Shown: positions 16,298 through 25,227, numbered from the stretch's first letter. The stretch: DNA of 64,000 bases from CATOSD01 sp965226695 (GCA_965226695.1 OZ245405.1:1674001-1738000); one strand, 5' to 3'. Numbers and translations are program-made. Notes: generated by a model from the letters alone, not told the origin.

Positions 16298-17662
16298 TCA
16301 CCGGTCCTCACCGGAGCGGTCAGTGCGCCGCCGCGTCCTGGCCGGCATACCGACGGCGATTGAATCCGGCGGAACGTCCCTGGTGACCACGGAGCCGGCC
16401 CCCGTGGCCGCGTCCTCTCCGACGCTCACGGGCGCGACCAGCATGGTGCCCGAGCCGATGAAAGCGCGGTCGCCGATTGTCGTGGTGTGCTTCCGTTCAC
16501 CGTCGTAGTTGCAGGTGACTGTGCCCGCGCCGACGTTTACCTCGGCGCCGACGTCCGCGTCCCCGATGTAGCTGAAGTGGCCCGACTTCGCGCCCTGACC
16601 CAAGCGGCTGTTCTTCACCTCGACGAAGTTGCCAAGGTGGACGCCGCTTTCGAGGCGCGCGCCACGGCGCAGCCTGCTGAATGGGCCGATCTCCACGCCT
16701 GATGCAAGGAACGCGCCTTCCACGTGGGAGGCGGTCACTCTGCATCCGGCTCCTATCTCTGAGTCCTCGACTACCGTGTTCGGGCCGATGACGCAGTCCG
16801 GGCCGACTCGCGTGTGGCCGAGCACGTGGGTGTTTGGCAGGATGTGGGTGTCGGCGCCGACTCGGACGCCGGCGTCGACGTAGACGGTCGAGGGGTCGGG
16901 CATGGTCACGCCGTCCATCATCAGCCGCTCACGTATGCGGGCACGCATCGCGCTCTCCGCCTCCGCAAGCTGCACGCGGTTGTTGACCCCCAAGGCCTCG
17001 GCCTGGTCAAGCGTGGGAACCGTCTCGACGGCGCGGCCCTGGCTTGCGGCGGCGGCGACCAGGGCGGTCAGGTAGGTCTCACCGTTCGGGGACGGACCGA
17101 TCGATGGGAGGTTATCCCAGAGCCAACTCGCGCGGAAGCAGTAGACTCCGCAGTTGATCTCGCGGATGGCGAGCTCAGTTTCGCCCGCGTCGCGCTCCTC
17201 GACCACGGCCTCTACGGAGCCGCGTTCCGTGCGCACCACCCGGCCCAGGCCGTCCGGGCGGTCGGCGACGCACGTGAGCAGCGTCACGTCGGCATCGCTC
17301 TCGGCGTGCGCCTCGGCGACGCGTCGCACCGTTTCGGCGCGAATGAGGGGAACGTCGGCATTGAGGACGAGCACGGTATCCGCGCCGCCCAGCCTACCGC
17401 GGGCCTCCAGAAGCGCGTGGCCGCTGCCGAGCGGCTCGGACTGCGCCACCACTGCGGCGAAAGCGCCTATGGTGTCTCGAATGAGCCAGTAGCGGTCGCG
17501 GGGGGCGACCAGGGTGACCCAGTCGATGCGTGCTCCCCGCGCGGCCCGGATTACGTGGCGGGCCATCTCGATGCCGCACACGCGGTGAAGGGGCTTGGGG
17601 AGTTGCGATTTCATGCGGACGCCCCTACCGCCGGCAAGGACTACCGCCGCGGTGGAACTCAT
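16298..17662 (-). CDS. glmU: Bifunctional N-acetylglucosamine-1-phosphate uridyltransferase/glucosamine-1-phosphate acetyltransferase
   Basis: 454 residues, normal for GlmU. It makes UDP-N-acetylglucosamine for the cell wall. The N-terminal pyrophosphorylase has VVLAGGRGVRMKSQLPK and VLNADVPLI. The C-terminal left-handed beta-helix has hexapeptide repeats from about residue 245 and ends with the acetyltransferase signature FVEVKNSRLGQGAKSGHFSY and NVGAGTVTCNYDG. ATG 17662 has no visible ribosome binding site and follows an intrinsic-terminator hairpin by only 12 nt, itself behind a TTGACA promoter, so expression may be attenuated. Confidence 0.95.
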   Translation of the reverse strand: MSSTAAVVLAGGRGVRMKSQLPKPLHRVCGIEMARHVIRAARGARIDWVTLVAPRDRYWLIRDTIGAFAAVVAQSEPLGSGHALLEARGRLGGADTVLVLNADVPLIRAETVRRVAEAHAESDADVTLLTCVADRPDGLGRVVRTERGSVEAVVEERDAGETELAIREINCGVYCFRASWLWDNLPSIGPSPNGETYLTALVAAAASQGRAVETVPTLDQAEALGVNNRVQLAEAESAMRARIRERLMMDGVTMPDPSTVYVDAGVRVGADTHILPNTHVLGHTRVGPDCVIGPNTVVEDSEIGAGCRVTASHVEGAFLASGVEIGPFSRLRRGARLESGVHLGNFVEVKNSRLGQGAKSGHFSYIGDADVGAEVNVGAGTVTCNYDGERKHTTTIGDRAFIGSGTMLVAPVSVGEDAATGAGSVVTRDVPPDSIAVGMPARTRRRTDRSGEDR

Positions 17663-17673
17663 AAGCGCACACG

Positions 17674-17718
17674 AAAAAACGCCCGTCGCGGGGCAGAGCC
17701 GCCATCCGGGGGGCGTTT
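17674..17718 (-). terminator. Intrinsic terminator-like hairpin just before glmU
   Basis: On the minus strand AAACGCCC (17718-17711) pairs with GGGCGTTT (17684-17677), followed by a T-run (17679-17674). It ends 12 nt before the glmU ATG. It could end transcription from the upstream fusion gene or act as an attenuator in a glmU leader. Confidence 0.6.
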
Positions 17719-17761
17719 CGGGGATAAGTCGCTATGTGTGGAAACGTCCACTTCCAAGCGA

Positions 17762-17791
17762 ACGCTATCAGAGGAGAGGCTGGGTTGTCAA
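17762..17791 (-). promoter_or_regulatory. Candidate promoter upstream of glmU leader
   Basis: Minus-strand TTGACA (17791-17786), 18 nt, TAGCGT (17767-17762). It would start transcription about 35 nt before the hairpin at 17718-17674. Confidence 0.4.
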
Positions 17792-17831
17792 GGTTCAGAC
17801 TTCGTCGGAAGCGCCACCGGGAGGGCAGGCG

Positions 17832-20816
17832 CTACTGCTCCGGAGGCTCGACTATTTCCAGGACCTGGTTCGCGGCGATGCCACTCATCTGTTGCTCTCT
17901 GCCGCTGGGCCAGAAGACGAGGACCGTGTCGGTCGACGTCGCACTCGAAAGTCCGAACTCGACGCCGGCGCTGGCGGTCGAGGTCAAGCCGGAGCCTGCG
18001 CGCACCTCGCGGACCTGGACGATGGGCGGAGCGTCGGGGTCGGGCCGGGTGACGACGTACACACGCGCGCCGACGCCGTCCGCGTTGGAGCCGCTCTCGC
18101 CGAGCGCCGTGCGCCCGACCAGCCGCAGAGTGAGCCAGTTGTTGACACCGCCCCCGTTGATGAGCGCCAGCGCGGAAGCATCGGACTCGCCGGGCGCGGC
18201 GACGAGATCGGTGTAGCCGTCGCCATCGAGGTCACCGATGGCTGCCGGGCTTCCGAGCTTGGGCGGAGCGGGAGCAACTGTGGCCTCGAAAGCTGCCGCG
18301 CCTTCGGCGCGCAGCACAAGCCACGATTCTCCGCCAGGTCCTGCGATATCCGTGCTGGCGGATGGCCACAGCAAGTCCTGGTCCGCGTCGTTGTCGACGT
18401 CCAGGAACGCCGCTCCCGGACCGAGTTGGTGCGCCGCCAGTCCGGTCGGCGAGGGCCAAAACGGATGGACGCTGATCTGCTCGATCACGCCTGGCGTTTC
18501 GGCGGCTGGCGACAGCGTAATCGTGCTGGCGACGTCGGCGAAGAATGGCGCTTCCCCAATCACGCCGTCGTTTCTCAGCAGCATGTGGTGGCACGTGCCC
18601 AGGCTGAAGCGCGCGTGGTATGCGCAGTCACCGCTGGGATGCTCCGGTGGCGGCGTGGAAAGGCTACCCAGTCCGCCGTTGACCACCAGCACGTCAAGGT
18701 CGGCGTCGCCGTCGAAGTCGCCGACTGCCATGCCCATCCAGTTGCCGACCCGGTCCACACCCAGGGCCCTCGCGATCGGCGTGAACCTCGGTCTGCCCGG
18801 CGACGAGTTGTTACGGTAGACGCGCAGCCTGTCGCCGTCGTTGGCGACCCACAGGTCTGGGTCGCCGTCGTCGTCGTGGTCGAAGAACAGCACCGCGCGG
18901 GTGCGGCCTGAAGGCTCACCCACGGGGTTGCCCGCGGCGTCCCTCGCATTCGGGTGAAAGCCCTCGTACCGTCGTTCGGTGCCGGCCTCTTCGAAGAACA
19001 CCGGCAGCCCGTCCAGGCCGTGCATGGCGACCTGACCGCCGCGCACTCCGGCGGCTTCCGCCACTTCTTCGAAAGTGAGGTCGCCGTTGTTGATGTAGAG
19101 AGCGTTGTAGAGTCCGGGCAGGGAAGCGCCGCCCTCGACCGGAACAGTCGGTGCCGGTCCGTTGCCGACGTAGACGTCGAGCCAGCCGTCGCCGTCCACG
19201 TCGGCGCAGGCGACGCTCGACGCGGCGCGGGGGTTGGCCGCACTTCCGAAGGCCGCCTCGGTGATGTCCGAGAACGTGCCGTCCCTGTTGTTGAGGAACA
19301 GCCTGTCCGTGCCGGCGCCTGAGGCCGTTCCGACGTACAGCTCCCGGTAGCCATCGTTGTTCAGGTCGCAGGCCGCGGCAGTGGAGCCGGGCGGACCGCC
19401 GGCGACGCCCGCGGCGGCCGCAACGTCGGTGAAGACACCGTCGCCGTCATTGCGCAGCAGGCGCGGTGCGTGGCCCGCCGGAGCGGTCGCGTAGACGTCG
19501 TTGTCGCCATCGCGGTCGTAGTCGAAGATGATCGCGGCGACAGCGCCGGGCGCGCCCAGAGCCAGCGGCACGAAGGGTGCGGGGGGCAGCGGCGGGTTGG
19601 CGATCACGCCGGAACCAGGGGACCCGGCCTCGCGCTCTACGCCCACACGCTCTACTCCGACGGATGCGCGGGCCGCGCGGATGGGCGGGTCCGCGTCGGG
19701 CTGGCGGAGGCCGCCCTGCAGATGGGGATACAGGGCGCTCACGCCGAGGATGGCGACGCCGCTTACCAAGCCGAACACCCAGGTTGCGCCGGCGAAGGCG
19801 GCGATGGCCTTGCGCGGCACGAACCGGGCCAGCGCCCAGAAGGTTGCCGGCCCGCCCGCGGCGGCGGTGAAGAGCAGCGCGGCGGCGGGAGCCTCTCCCA
19901 TGCCGAGCAGCAGCAGCAGCGCAACCAGCGGAATCTCGAACAGGAGCGGCACGTTTACGAGCACACCGACCGTCGCCGCGACCGCCACACCGCGCAGGTC
20001 GTTGCCCAGGTAGGCGGACACCATGTCCGGGCTGATCCACTGGATGACGAGCCCGCTGACGAAACCTGCCGCGGCCATGATGGGCGCGAGCCGCAGCGCG
20101 TAGCCCAGGCTGTGGCGCGCCCAATCGCGGAGGCCTTCTGCCAGCGAGGTGCCCCAGGAGACGGCGAAGTCCGCGGAGTCATCGAGCGGTTGCGCCGGTT
20201 CCGGCTCAGGCGCCTTGATGTCTCTCACGATGAGCGCGACGAGCGGGCCGATGAGCAGCGCCCCCACCAGGCTGACGACAATGCGGCTGCTGCCCAGCAT
20301 CGGCGAGAAGACCAGCGCGACCATCACGAGCGCGGGCACGTTGAGCGTGGCGCTGCCCTGGACCGTCGCTATGGTGCCTGCGACGCCCGCGCCGCGCCGC
20401 CAGAGGGACGCCGCGACCGGGGCGATGCACGCCGAGCAGAGCGTCATCACCGGCCCGACGGCCAGCCCCCTAAGCGTACCCTTCCAGATGCCTCCGGAGA
20501 GTCGCTCCCTGGCAGTCTGGGGGAATAGGAACGCCTCGGTAAGTCCGGCCATCAGGAATGCGAACGTCATGCCCACGGCCACCAGGCGGAGGTACTCGAC
20601 CGAGAAGCTCCACCAGCGCTCCACGAACGGGGTATCCGGCTCGGCCTCGATGCAGAAGCCCTGGAAGCACTCGACGACGGGCGCGTTGACGGCTGCCAGG
20701 TCTTCGCGGACGGTATCGAGTTTGGGAAAGCGGTTGAACGCCAGGAAGGCGACTAGCAGCGCCAGCCCTATCGCCACACCGGCGGCGCGTTTCTTCCCGA
20801 GTGAGCTTCGGAGCAC
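17832..20816 (-). CDS. Permease (COG0701/ArsP-like) fused to FG-GAP repeats and ASPIC/UnbV domain
   Basis: 994 residues. Residues 1 to about 385 form a polytopic membrane permease of the DUF318/COG0701 type. It contains TLCSACIAPVAASLWRRGAG followed by SATLNVPALVM, the paired motif of that family, and repeats the hydrophobic pattern in its second half. A Pro-rich linker follows, then seven FG-GAP/VCBS blades with calcium-type loops (FDYDRDGDND, CDLNNDGYRE, ADVDGDGWLD, FDHDDDGDPD, GDFDGDADLD, LDVDNDADQD, GDLDGDGYTD). The end is an ASPIC/UnbV domain with DGVGARVYVV, REVRAGSGLTS and FWPSGREQQ. I infer a membrane transporter with a large extracytoplasmic beta-propeller. Transported substrate unknown; metalloid or divalent ions are only family guesses. 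Confidence 0.88.
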   Translation of the reverse strand: MLRSSLGKKRAAGVAIGLALLVAFLAFNRFPKLDTVREDLAAVNAPVVECFQGFCIEAEPDTPFVERWWSFSVEYLRLVAVGMTFAFLMAGLTEAFLFPQTARERLSGGIWKGTLRGLAVGPVMTLCSACIAPVAASLWRRGAGVAGTIATVQGSATLNVPALVMVALVFSPMLGSSRIVVSLVGALLIGPLVALIVRDIKAPEPEPAQPLDDSADFAVSWGTSLAEGLRDWARHSLGYALRLAPIMAAAGFVSGLVIQWISPDMVSAYLGNDLRGVAVAATVGVLVNVPLLFEIPLVALLLLLGMGEAPAAALLFTAAAGGPATFWALARFVPRKAIAAFAGATWVFGLVSGVAILGVSALYPHLQGGLRQPDADPPIRAARASVGVERVGVEREAGSPGSGVIANPPLPPAPFVPLALGAPGAVAAIIFDYDRDGDNDVYATAPAGHAPRLLRNDGDGVFTDVAAAAGVAGGPPGSTAAACDLNNDGYRELYVGTASGAGTDRLFLNNRDGTFSDITEAAFGSAANPRAASSVACADVDGDGWLDVYVGNGPAPTVPVEGGASLPGLYNALYINNGDLTFEEVAEAAGVRGGQVAMHGLDGLPVFFEEAGTERRYEGFHPNARDAAGNPVGEPSGRTRAVLFFDHDDDGDPDLWVANDGDRLRVYRNNSSPGRPRFTPIARALGVDRVGNWMGMAVGDFDGDADLDVLVVNGGLGSLSTPPPEHPSGDCAYHARFSLGTCHHMLLRNDGVIGEAPFFADVASTITLSPAAETPGVIEQISVHPFWPSPTGLAAHQLGPGAAFLDVDNDADQDLLWPSASTDIAGPGGESWLVLRAEGAAAFEATVAPAPPKLGSPAAIGDLDGDGYTDLVAAPGESDASALALINGGGVNNWLTLRLVGRTALGESGSNADGVGARVYVVTRPDPDAPPIVQVREVRAGSGLTSTASAGVEFGLSSATSTDTVLVFWPSGREQQMSGIAANQVLEIVEPPEQ

Positions 20817-20889
20817 GGTCAGCCTCGAACAGGGTCTTTCGAATCGGCTTCAAGGTAACGGAAGACCGTCACGGCAAATCAAGCCCGGC

Positions 20890-20914
20890 GGGCGGGTTTG
20901 AAACCCGCCCCTAC
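20890..20914 (+). repeat. Palindromic intergenic repeat GGGCGGGTTT/AAACCCGCCC, copy 1
   Basis: 25-nt element with perfect arms GGCGGGTTT and AAACCCGCC around one G, followed by CCTAC. It is identical to the copy at 20956-20980, 66 nt away in the same orientation. It lies between the glpK end and the start of the fusion permease. Confidence 0.85.
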
Positions 20915-20955
20915 AGGCCGCGGCGGACGTGGCGTCACACCCATCCTAGCCCAGT

Positions 20956-20980
20956 GGGCGGGTTTGAAACCCGCCCCTAC
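20956..20980 (+). repeat. Palindromic intergenic repeat GGGCGGGTTT/AAACCCGCCC, copy 2
   Basis: Identical to 20890-20914. The two copies could fold singly or pair with each other in RNA downstream of glpK. Confidence 0.85.
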
Positions 20981-21000
20981 GGAGTGGAAGAGACAGGACT

Positions 21001-22503
21001 TTAGGCGGTTGCCCATGACTTTGCCCGCTGGACGGCGCGCTTCCAGTCATCGTAGAGGGCCTGGCTTGTGGCTGAGTCCATGCTCGGGACGAAGCGCGCG
21101 TCGGAGGTCCAGTGGTGCGCCAGCTCTTTCGTGTCGCGCCAGAATCCAACCGCGAGGCCGGCCAGATAGGCGACTCCCACCGCGGTCGTCTCCCGGACCG
21201 CCGAAGGCTCGATGGGGATGCCGAGCACGTCCGACTGGAACTGCATCAGCAGGCTGTTCGCCGCGCCGCCGCCGTCCACGCGCAGTACGGGGACCCGCAT
21301 ACCCGTGTCCGACTCCATGGCGTCCATCACGTCCTTCGCCTGGTAGGCCGTGGACTCCAGCGCGGCGCGTGCGATATGCCCACGCTCGGTGCCCCTGGTG
21401 ATGCCCACGATTGTGCCCCTGGCGTACATGTCCCAGTGGGGCGCGCCCAGACCGGTGAAGGCGGGCACCAGGTAGACGCCGCCGTTGTCGGCCACAGACG
21501 CGGCGAGGTCCTCCACCTGGGCCGAGCTCTCTATCAGCTTCAGGCCGTCCCTCAGCCACTGCACGGTCGCGCCCGTCGAGAAGATGCTGCCCTCCAGCGC
21601 GTAGGTCGTCTTTCCGCCCATGCTCCATGCGACAATCGACATCAGGCCGTGGCTGGACTCCACGCGCTGCGCCCCCGTGTTCATCACCACGAACGAGCCT
21701 GTGCCGTAGGTGTTCTTGGCCATGCCCGGCTCGAAGCAGGCCTGGCCGAACAGGGCCGCCTGCTGGTCGCCCACCATGCTGGCGACAGGTATGTCATGGC
21801 CGCCCAGCACGCCGCTCGCCACGTGGCCGTACACCTGGCTGGACGGCAGGACCGCAGGAAGCAGGGCGGCCGGAAGGTCGAGCATCGCCAGTAGCTCGTC
21901 GTCCCAGCTCAGCGTGTCGATGTCGAACAGCATGGTGCTCGACGCGTTGCTGGTGTCCGTCGCGTGGACCTCGCCGCCGGTCAGATTCCACAGCAGCCAG
22001 GTATCCACCGTGCCGAACGCCAGCTCACCCGCCTCGGCCCTGCGCTGGCCGTCCGGTATCGCGTCCAGAATCCAGCGGATCTTGGTGGCCGAGAAATAGG
22101 CGTCGATGGGGAGGCCGGTCCTGGCGCGCACCGTCTCCTCCAGCCCCCTGGCTATCAGCGCGTCGCACATTTGAGCCGTCCGCCGGCACTGCCAGACTAT
22201 GGCGTTGAACACCGGCCGGCCGGTTGTGCGCTCCCAGACGATGGTCGTCTCCCGCTGGTTGGTGATGCCCACCGCGGGCACCTCAGAGGGGCTGATGCCG
22301 GCGCCGGCCAGCAGCTCGGCGACCGTGGCCTCGCAGGTGTCGACCAGCTCCAGCGGGTCGTGCTCCACCCAGCCGGGCTGCGGGTAGATCTGCGTTATCT
22401 CCTTGTACGCCTGGCCGATCACCTTGCCAGAATGGTCCACGGCGAGGGCGGTCGTCCCTGTGGTTCCCTGGTCGATTGCCAGTATGTAACCTGACGTTGA
22501 CAT
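21001..22503 (-). CDS. glpK: Glycerol kinase
   Basis: 500 residues, FGGY family, usual GlpK length. It phosphorylates glycerol to sn-glycerol 3-phosphate in the cytosol. Seen: YILAIDQGTTGTTALAVD (phosphate 1), TNQRETTIVWERTTG, GTVDTWLLWNLTGG, GTGSFVVMNTG and the C-terminal LRVDGGGAANSLLMQFQSD. The start is ATG 22503. No glycerol transporter or regulator lies beside it. Confidence 0.97.
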   Translation of the reverse strand: MSTSGYILAIDQGTTGTTALAVDHSGKVIGQAYKEITQIYPQPGWVEHDPLELVDTCEATVAELLAGAGISPSEVPAVGITNQRETTIVWERTTGRPVFNAIVWQCRRTAQMCDALIARGLEETVRARTGLPIDAYFSATKIRWILDAIPDGQRRAEAGELAFGTVDTWLLWNLTGGEVHATDTSNASSTMLFDIDTLSWDDELLAMLDLPAALLPAVLPSSQVYGHVASGVLGGHDIPVASMVGDQQAALFGQACFEPGMAKNTYGTGSFVVMNTGAQRVESSHGLMSIVAWSMGGKTTYALEGSIFSTGATVQWLRDGLKLIESSAQVEDLAASVADNGGVYLVPAFTGLGAPHWDMYARGTIVGITRGTERGHIARAALESTAYQAKDVMDAMESDTGMRVPVLRVDGGGAANSLLMQFQSDVLGIPIEPSAVRETTAVGVAYLAGLAVGFWRDTKELAHHWTSDARFVPSMDSATSQALYDDWKRAVQRAKSWATA

Positions 22504-23003
22504 TGCTTCATTCTCTCGCGGGCAGCGGTTGCGGCAGGCGCGCCGAGTATATCAGAACGGGCGGCCTGGAGGCGTTATGCGGGCTTCCCTATCCGACATA
22601 CCCCGGGGCCACTCGCGCCCTCGTTTTGGGCGCGTTCCGGCGCACGGCACTAGAGCGCGTGGTGTGCGATATGCTAGGATTTGATGAAAGAGTCTATGTC
22701 GGTGTCCGCCGCCTCGCCGCGAAATGGTGCATCGAGCCGTCGGTACACGGTGGCAAGGTGCGGGCTAGAGACACCTTTCCCGTTATGTAGACGTTACTCG
22801 GCAAAGGGAATTGGTGCAGATATGAGACCGATGGAGCATGAATAGCCCTACGACGCGACTTGCGTTCGCTGTTTATGGGGGGAGGTCCGGGCTATCGTCT
22901 TTCTAGGTCGGTATCGCGATTGTCCAACTAGAGCTCCCAGAGCCAACTGGAAGCGTCTTTCGAGACCAACCCCCAACTCTCCATGCGCGTTGTTTAGGAA
23001 GAG
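22504..23003. other. Gap without a recognisable gene
   Basis: About 500 nt upstream of glpK. Base composition falls toward the unknown cluster that follows. I see no gene, tRNA or strong terminator. Confidence 0.5.
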
Positions 23004-23159
23004 TTGGAATTGTTGACCGACTTACCTATAAACAACTGGATAGAGAGCGCTATAATTGACATAGGGAACCGTTGTGGATACTCTGGCAACCCCAGCAGAA
23101 TGCTTGGGTTCTTCAAACCCGCTACTTTGTTGAAGCAGCCCTTAAGTGACCATTCTTGA
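23004..23159 (+). other. Short coding-like stretch in frame upstream of the 222-residue gene
   Basis: From TTG 23004 to a TGA at 23157-23159 the frame encodes 51 residues of natural composition, including LPINNWIESAIIDIGNRCGY. The same frame continues open after the TGA for 20 codons into the ATG at 23220. It may be the 5' part of that gene cut by a point mutation, or a separate small gene. Confidence 0.3.
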
Positions 23160-23219
23160 AATAAGTCTAGCCTGATTCTCGCGGCCCTCAACTGCCTTTC
23201 AGCTTTAGTGAGAAGAGAA

Positions 23220-23888
23220 ATGCCGACCGCACTGCGCGAAATCATCAATGTGAATGTGGTCATACTTGACCAGGATTTGCTTGGCGAAGATGCCCAGATT
23301 TTGGAGTTCCAAGAAGCTATGGGCGTTAACGTACGGCTATCAGCCGGCGTGGCCACCAACGTAATGACTGGGCAGAATCATCCAACCAGAACCCTTAATC
23401 TTGACAGGGATCGAATCTCACTAAACCTGGCGAGCTCACGTTCCACCATCATCAGGGAGTTTCCAGGAGTAGATTCACTGGAAAACGAACTACGCCGATT
23501 CGCAGAAGTTGCACACGCAGCATTCAGCACATCACGCCTCACTGGCACGCAATGCAACTTTGGCTACAACGTCGAAATGGTATTTGACCAAGACGCCGGG
23601 GAAACCGCATTGGAGTTTCTTGGGAAGCGAATTCTCAACTACGAAGTGCTTAGCGAACCTGGGCGCGAACTTATGGGAGGCACCTGTAGGTTCTTGGTCA
23701 ACGACAAGGCAGGTCAGTGGACCTACACCATTGAACCCCGGGCTGGAGAACTCCAACGGCATAGGGTGTTCTTGGGAGTGAACTTACACCAAGAGCAGAA
23801 GGTACTGCCGGAACAGATAACAATTTCAAACGCCGTCAGCAATATTGTTTCCAGTGCCAAAGAGCTGATGCATCGCTTGGACACGTGA
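23220..23888 (+). CDS. Unknown protein A of an AT-rich three-gene cluster
   Basis: 222 residues from ATG 23220, preceded by GAGAAGAG. GTG 23208 is an alternative. Family not recognised. It is a soluble alpha/beta protein with an early stretch REIINVNVVILDQDLL, a middle part DSLENELRRFAEVAHAAF and a C-terminal beta-rich part around QWTYTIEPRAGELQRH. Its stop overlaps the GTG start of gene B (GTGA), so they are translationally coupled. The cluster is AT-richer than the flanking housekeeping genes, suggesting acquisition. Confidence 0.7.
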   Translation: MPTALREIINVNVVILDQDLLGEDAQILEFQEAMGVNVRLSAGVATNVMTGQNHPTRTLNLDRDRISLNLASSRSTIIREFPGVDSLENELRRFAEVAHAAFSTSRLTGTQCNFGYNVEMVFDQDAGETALEFLGKRILNYEVLSEPGRELMGGTCRFLVNDKAGQWTYTIEPRAGELQRHRVFLGVNLHQEQKVLPEQITISNAVSNIVSSAKELMHRLDT

Positions 23889-24898
23889 CCAACATGTTAA
23901 GTGAGACTATCCCCAGTGGGGGAAGACTGCGTCTTCACCACGAAGGTGTTCAAGGGCTGGCCGCCGACGTAAAGTGGTCGGGGCATAACTTAGATGCTCT
24001 CGTCGAAAAGGTCGGCGAGTATTTGGTCATTAGCCAAAGCTCAAAGTATGACCTCTGGATAGGTAATCCACATTTCGATGCAAGGGACCTTCCAGCCTGG
24101 GTCGGCTTTTGGTCACCGCCTGGAGATTCCCCTCAGGGTTCTTTGGGACTCAATGCGAACCCAGGATACGGCTGTCCTTTTAACGCAAGTGAAATGCACG
24201 TTTGGCGCGACGTGCTGCCGCTTAACACCACTGTGTACTATTTTACTGACGAAACGCGCCCCGGATACATCCCCGCTAGTTTAAGCCAGTTTGCGCTTGA
24301 ACTGGACGAAACTGTTCGGCACCATTACGGCTCCGTCACGGAGAGTGCGCAGTATGGCTCAATTCCTAAAGAGGTGCTTCGCCACTACACATCGTCGCTC
24401 GACTGGTCGCTCGATGAGGTAGTCGCTAAAATCAATGCTATGGGAGAGTATAGGATTGCAGCTCGGCTGGAGTACCTGGCTTCTGACGACCTCTTGGAGG
24501 ATGGAGATATTCCCATCAGTCATCCGGTATGCGCAGGGTTCTTGGACTTCCTCTCCCAACTCACTAACGATGCTTATCTGAATCTTACTTGTGCTAAGGG
24601 TTGGCTGTGCACAGAGTGGGATTTCCCTGATGGCAGTTCAGCAGTTCTGTGGTTTTTCGACCGCGATTCGGCGAGGGTCACAGTATTCGACGGCGGAGGC
24701 AGAGTAGTTGACATAAATGCTGGTCTACGGGTCAGGGACCGCAGGACAATCATGAACAATCTAAGGCAAGCGGGGTATTTTTCTTGGCGGAACACACACT
24801 CCACCGAAGTGAACTCACGGCCAATGATAATATCGCCCGCTATTTTTCCAAGTCAAAGCAGCGCGACGACGGACGACCATCTCCCGCTGCATTTGTGA
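23885..24898 (+). CDS. Unknown protein B of the three-gene cluster
   Basis: 337 residues from GTG 23885, overlapping gene A by 4 nt. Family not recognised. It shows WVGFWSPPGDSPQGSLGLN near residue 72, a middle helical region TSSLDWSLDEVVAKINAMG and a beta-rich tail with SSAVLWFFDRDSARVTVFD. No signal peptide or membrane span. Its last 115 nt overlap the proposed start of gene C in another frame. That is long for bacteria and suggests that either the C-terminus here or the start of C is annotated too generously. Confidence 0.7.
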   Translation: MTNMLSETIPSGGRLRLHHEGVQGLAADVKWSGHNLDALVEKVGEYLVISQSSKYDLWIGNPHFDARDLPAWVGFWSPPGDSPQGSLGLNANPGYGCPFNASEMHVWRDVLPLNTTVYYFTDETRPGYIPASLSQFALELDETVRHHYGSVTESAQYGSIPKEVLRHYTSSLDWSLDEVVAKINAMGEYRIAARLEYLASDDLLEDGDIPISHPVCAGFLDFLSQLTNDAYLNLTCAKGWLCTEWDFPDGSSAVLWFFDRDSARVTVFDGGGRVVDINAGLRVRDRRTIMNNLRQAGYFSWRNTHSTEVNSRPMIISPAIFPSQSSATTDDHLPLHL

Positions 24899-25227
24899 TC
24901 GAGGAAGACCACGACTTTCTCTCTACAGCTTGGTTAGAGCACTTCCACGGCTCTGACAGGTTCATCCAGATTGATGGAGTAGCGAGAGCTCTCGACGCCA
25001 AGCTCACCCTCCGATCCAGCGGAAGAATCTGCGTGCTTAATGTGGGCAAGGCAGTTTCTGAATGCTACAAACAGGCAGGTGTCGATATTGAGGTTTGGCT
25101 TCTCGGCGAAATCGATGACCCTTCGCATACAGGGATATTCGGACACAAGGACATTTATGCCGAACCAGATCCGAGTGAGATTTTGTCCCGACTGGTGAAG
25201 GAAGAAGACGTTTACTGCGTACCCTAG
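24784..25227 (+). CDS. Unknown protein C of the three-gene cluster
   Basis: 147 residues from TTG 24784; the true start may lie further in. The core pattern is FVIEEDHDFLSTAWLEHF, then ICVLNVGKAVSE, then VWLLGEIDDPSHTGIFG. It resembles a widespread uncharacterised protein type with a conserved late PSHxGI motif, whose function I do not know. It overlaps gene B by up to 115 nt and is followed by more than 350 nt of non-coding DNA, so it ends the cluster. Confidence 0.7.
   Translation: MAEHTLHRSELTANDNIARYFSKSKQRDDGRPSPAAFVIEEDHDFLSTAWLEHFHGSDRFIQIDGVARALDAKLTLRSSGRICVLNVGKAVSECYKQAGVDIEVWLLGEIDDPSHTGIFGHKDIYAEPDPSEILSRLVKEEDVYCVP

Noticed and set aside
17674..17718. glmS-type ribozyme or riboswitch before glmU
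   Set aside because: The element is a short hairpin with a T-run; none of the conserved glmS ribozyme core is visible and the gene is glmU.
16814..18911. Long plus-strand open frames over glmU and the fusion permease
   Set aside because: These are antisense shadows typical of GC-rich DNA; composition is Arg/Gly/Ala-rich and the minus-strand genes are clear.
22994..23359. Minus-strand open frame of 121 codons
   Set aside because: It overlaps the plus-strand coding signal of gene A, lacks a start site and matches nothing.
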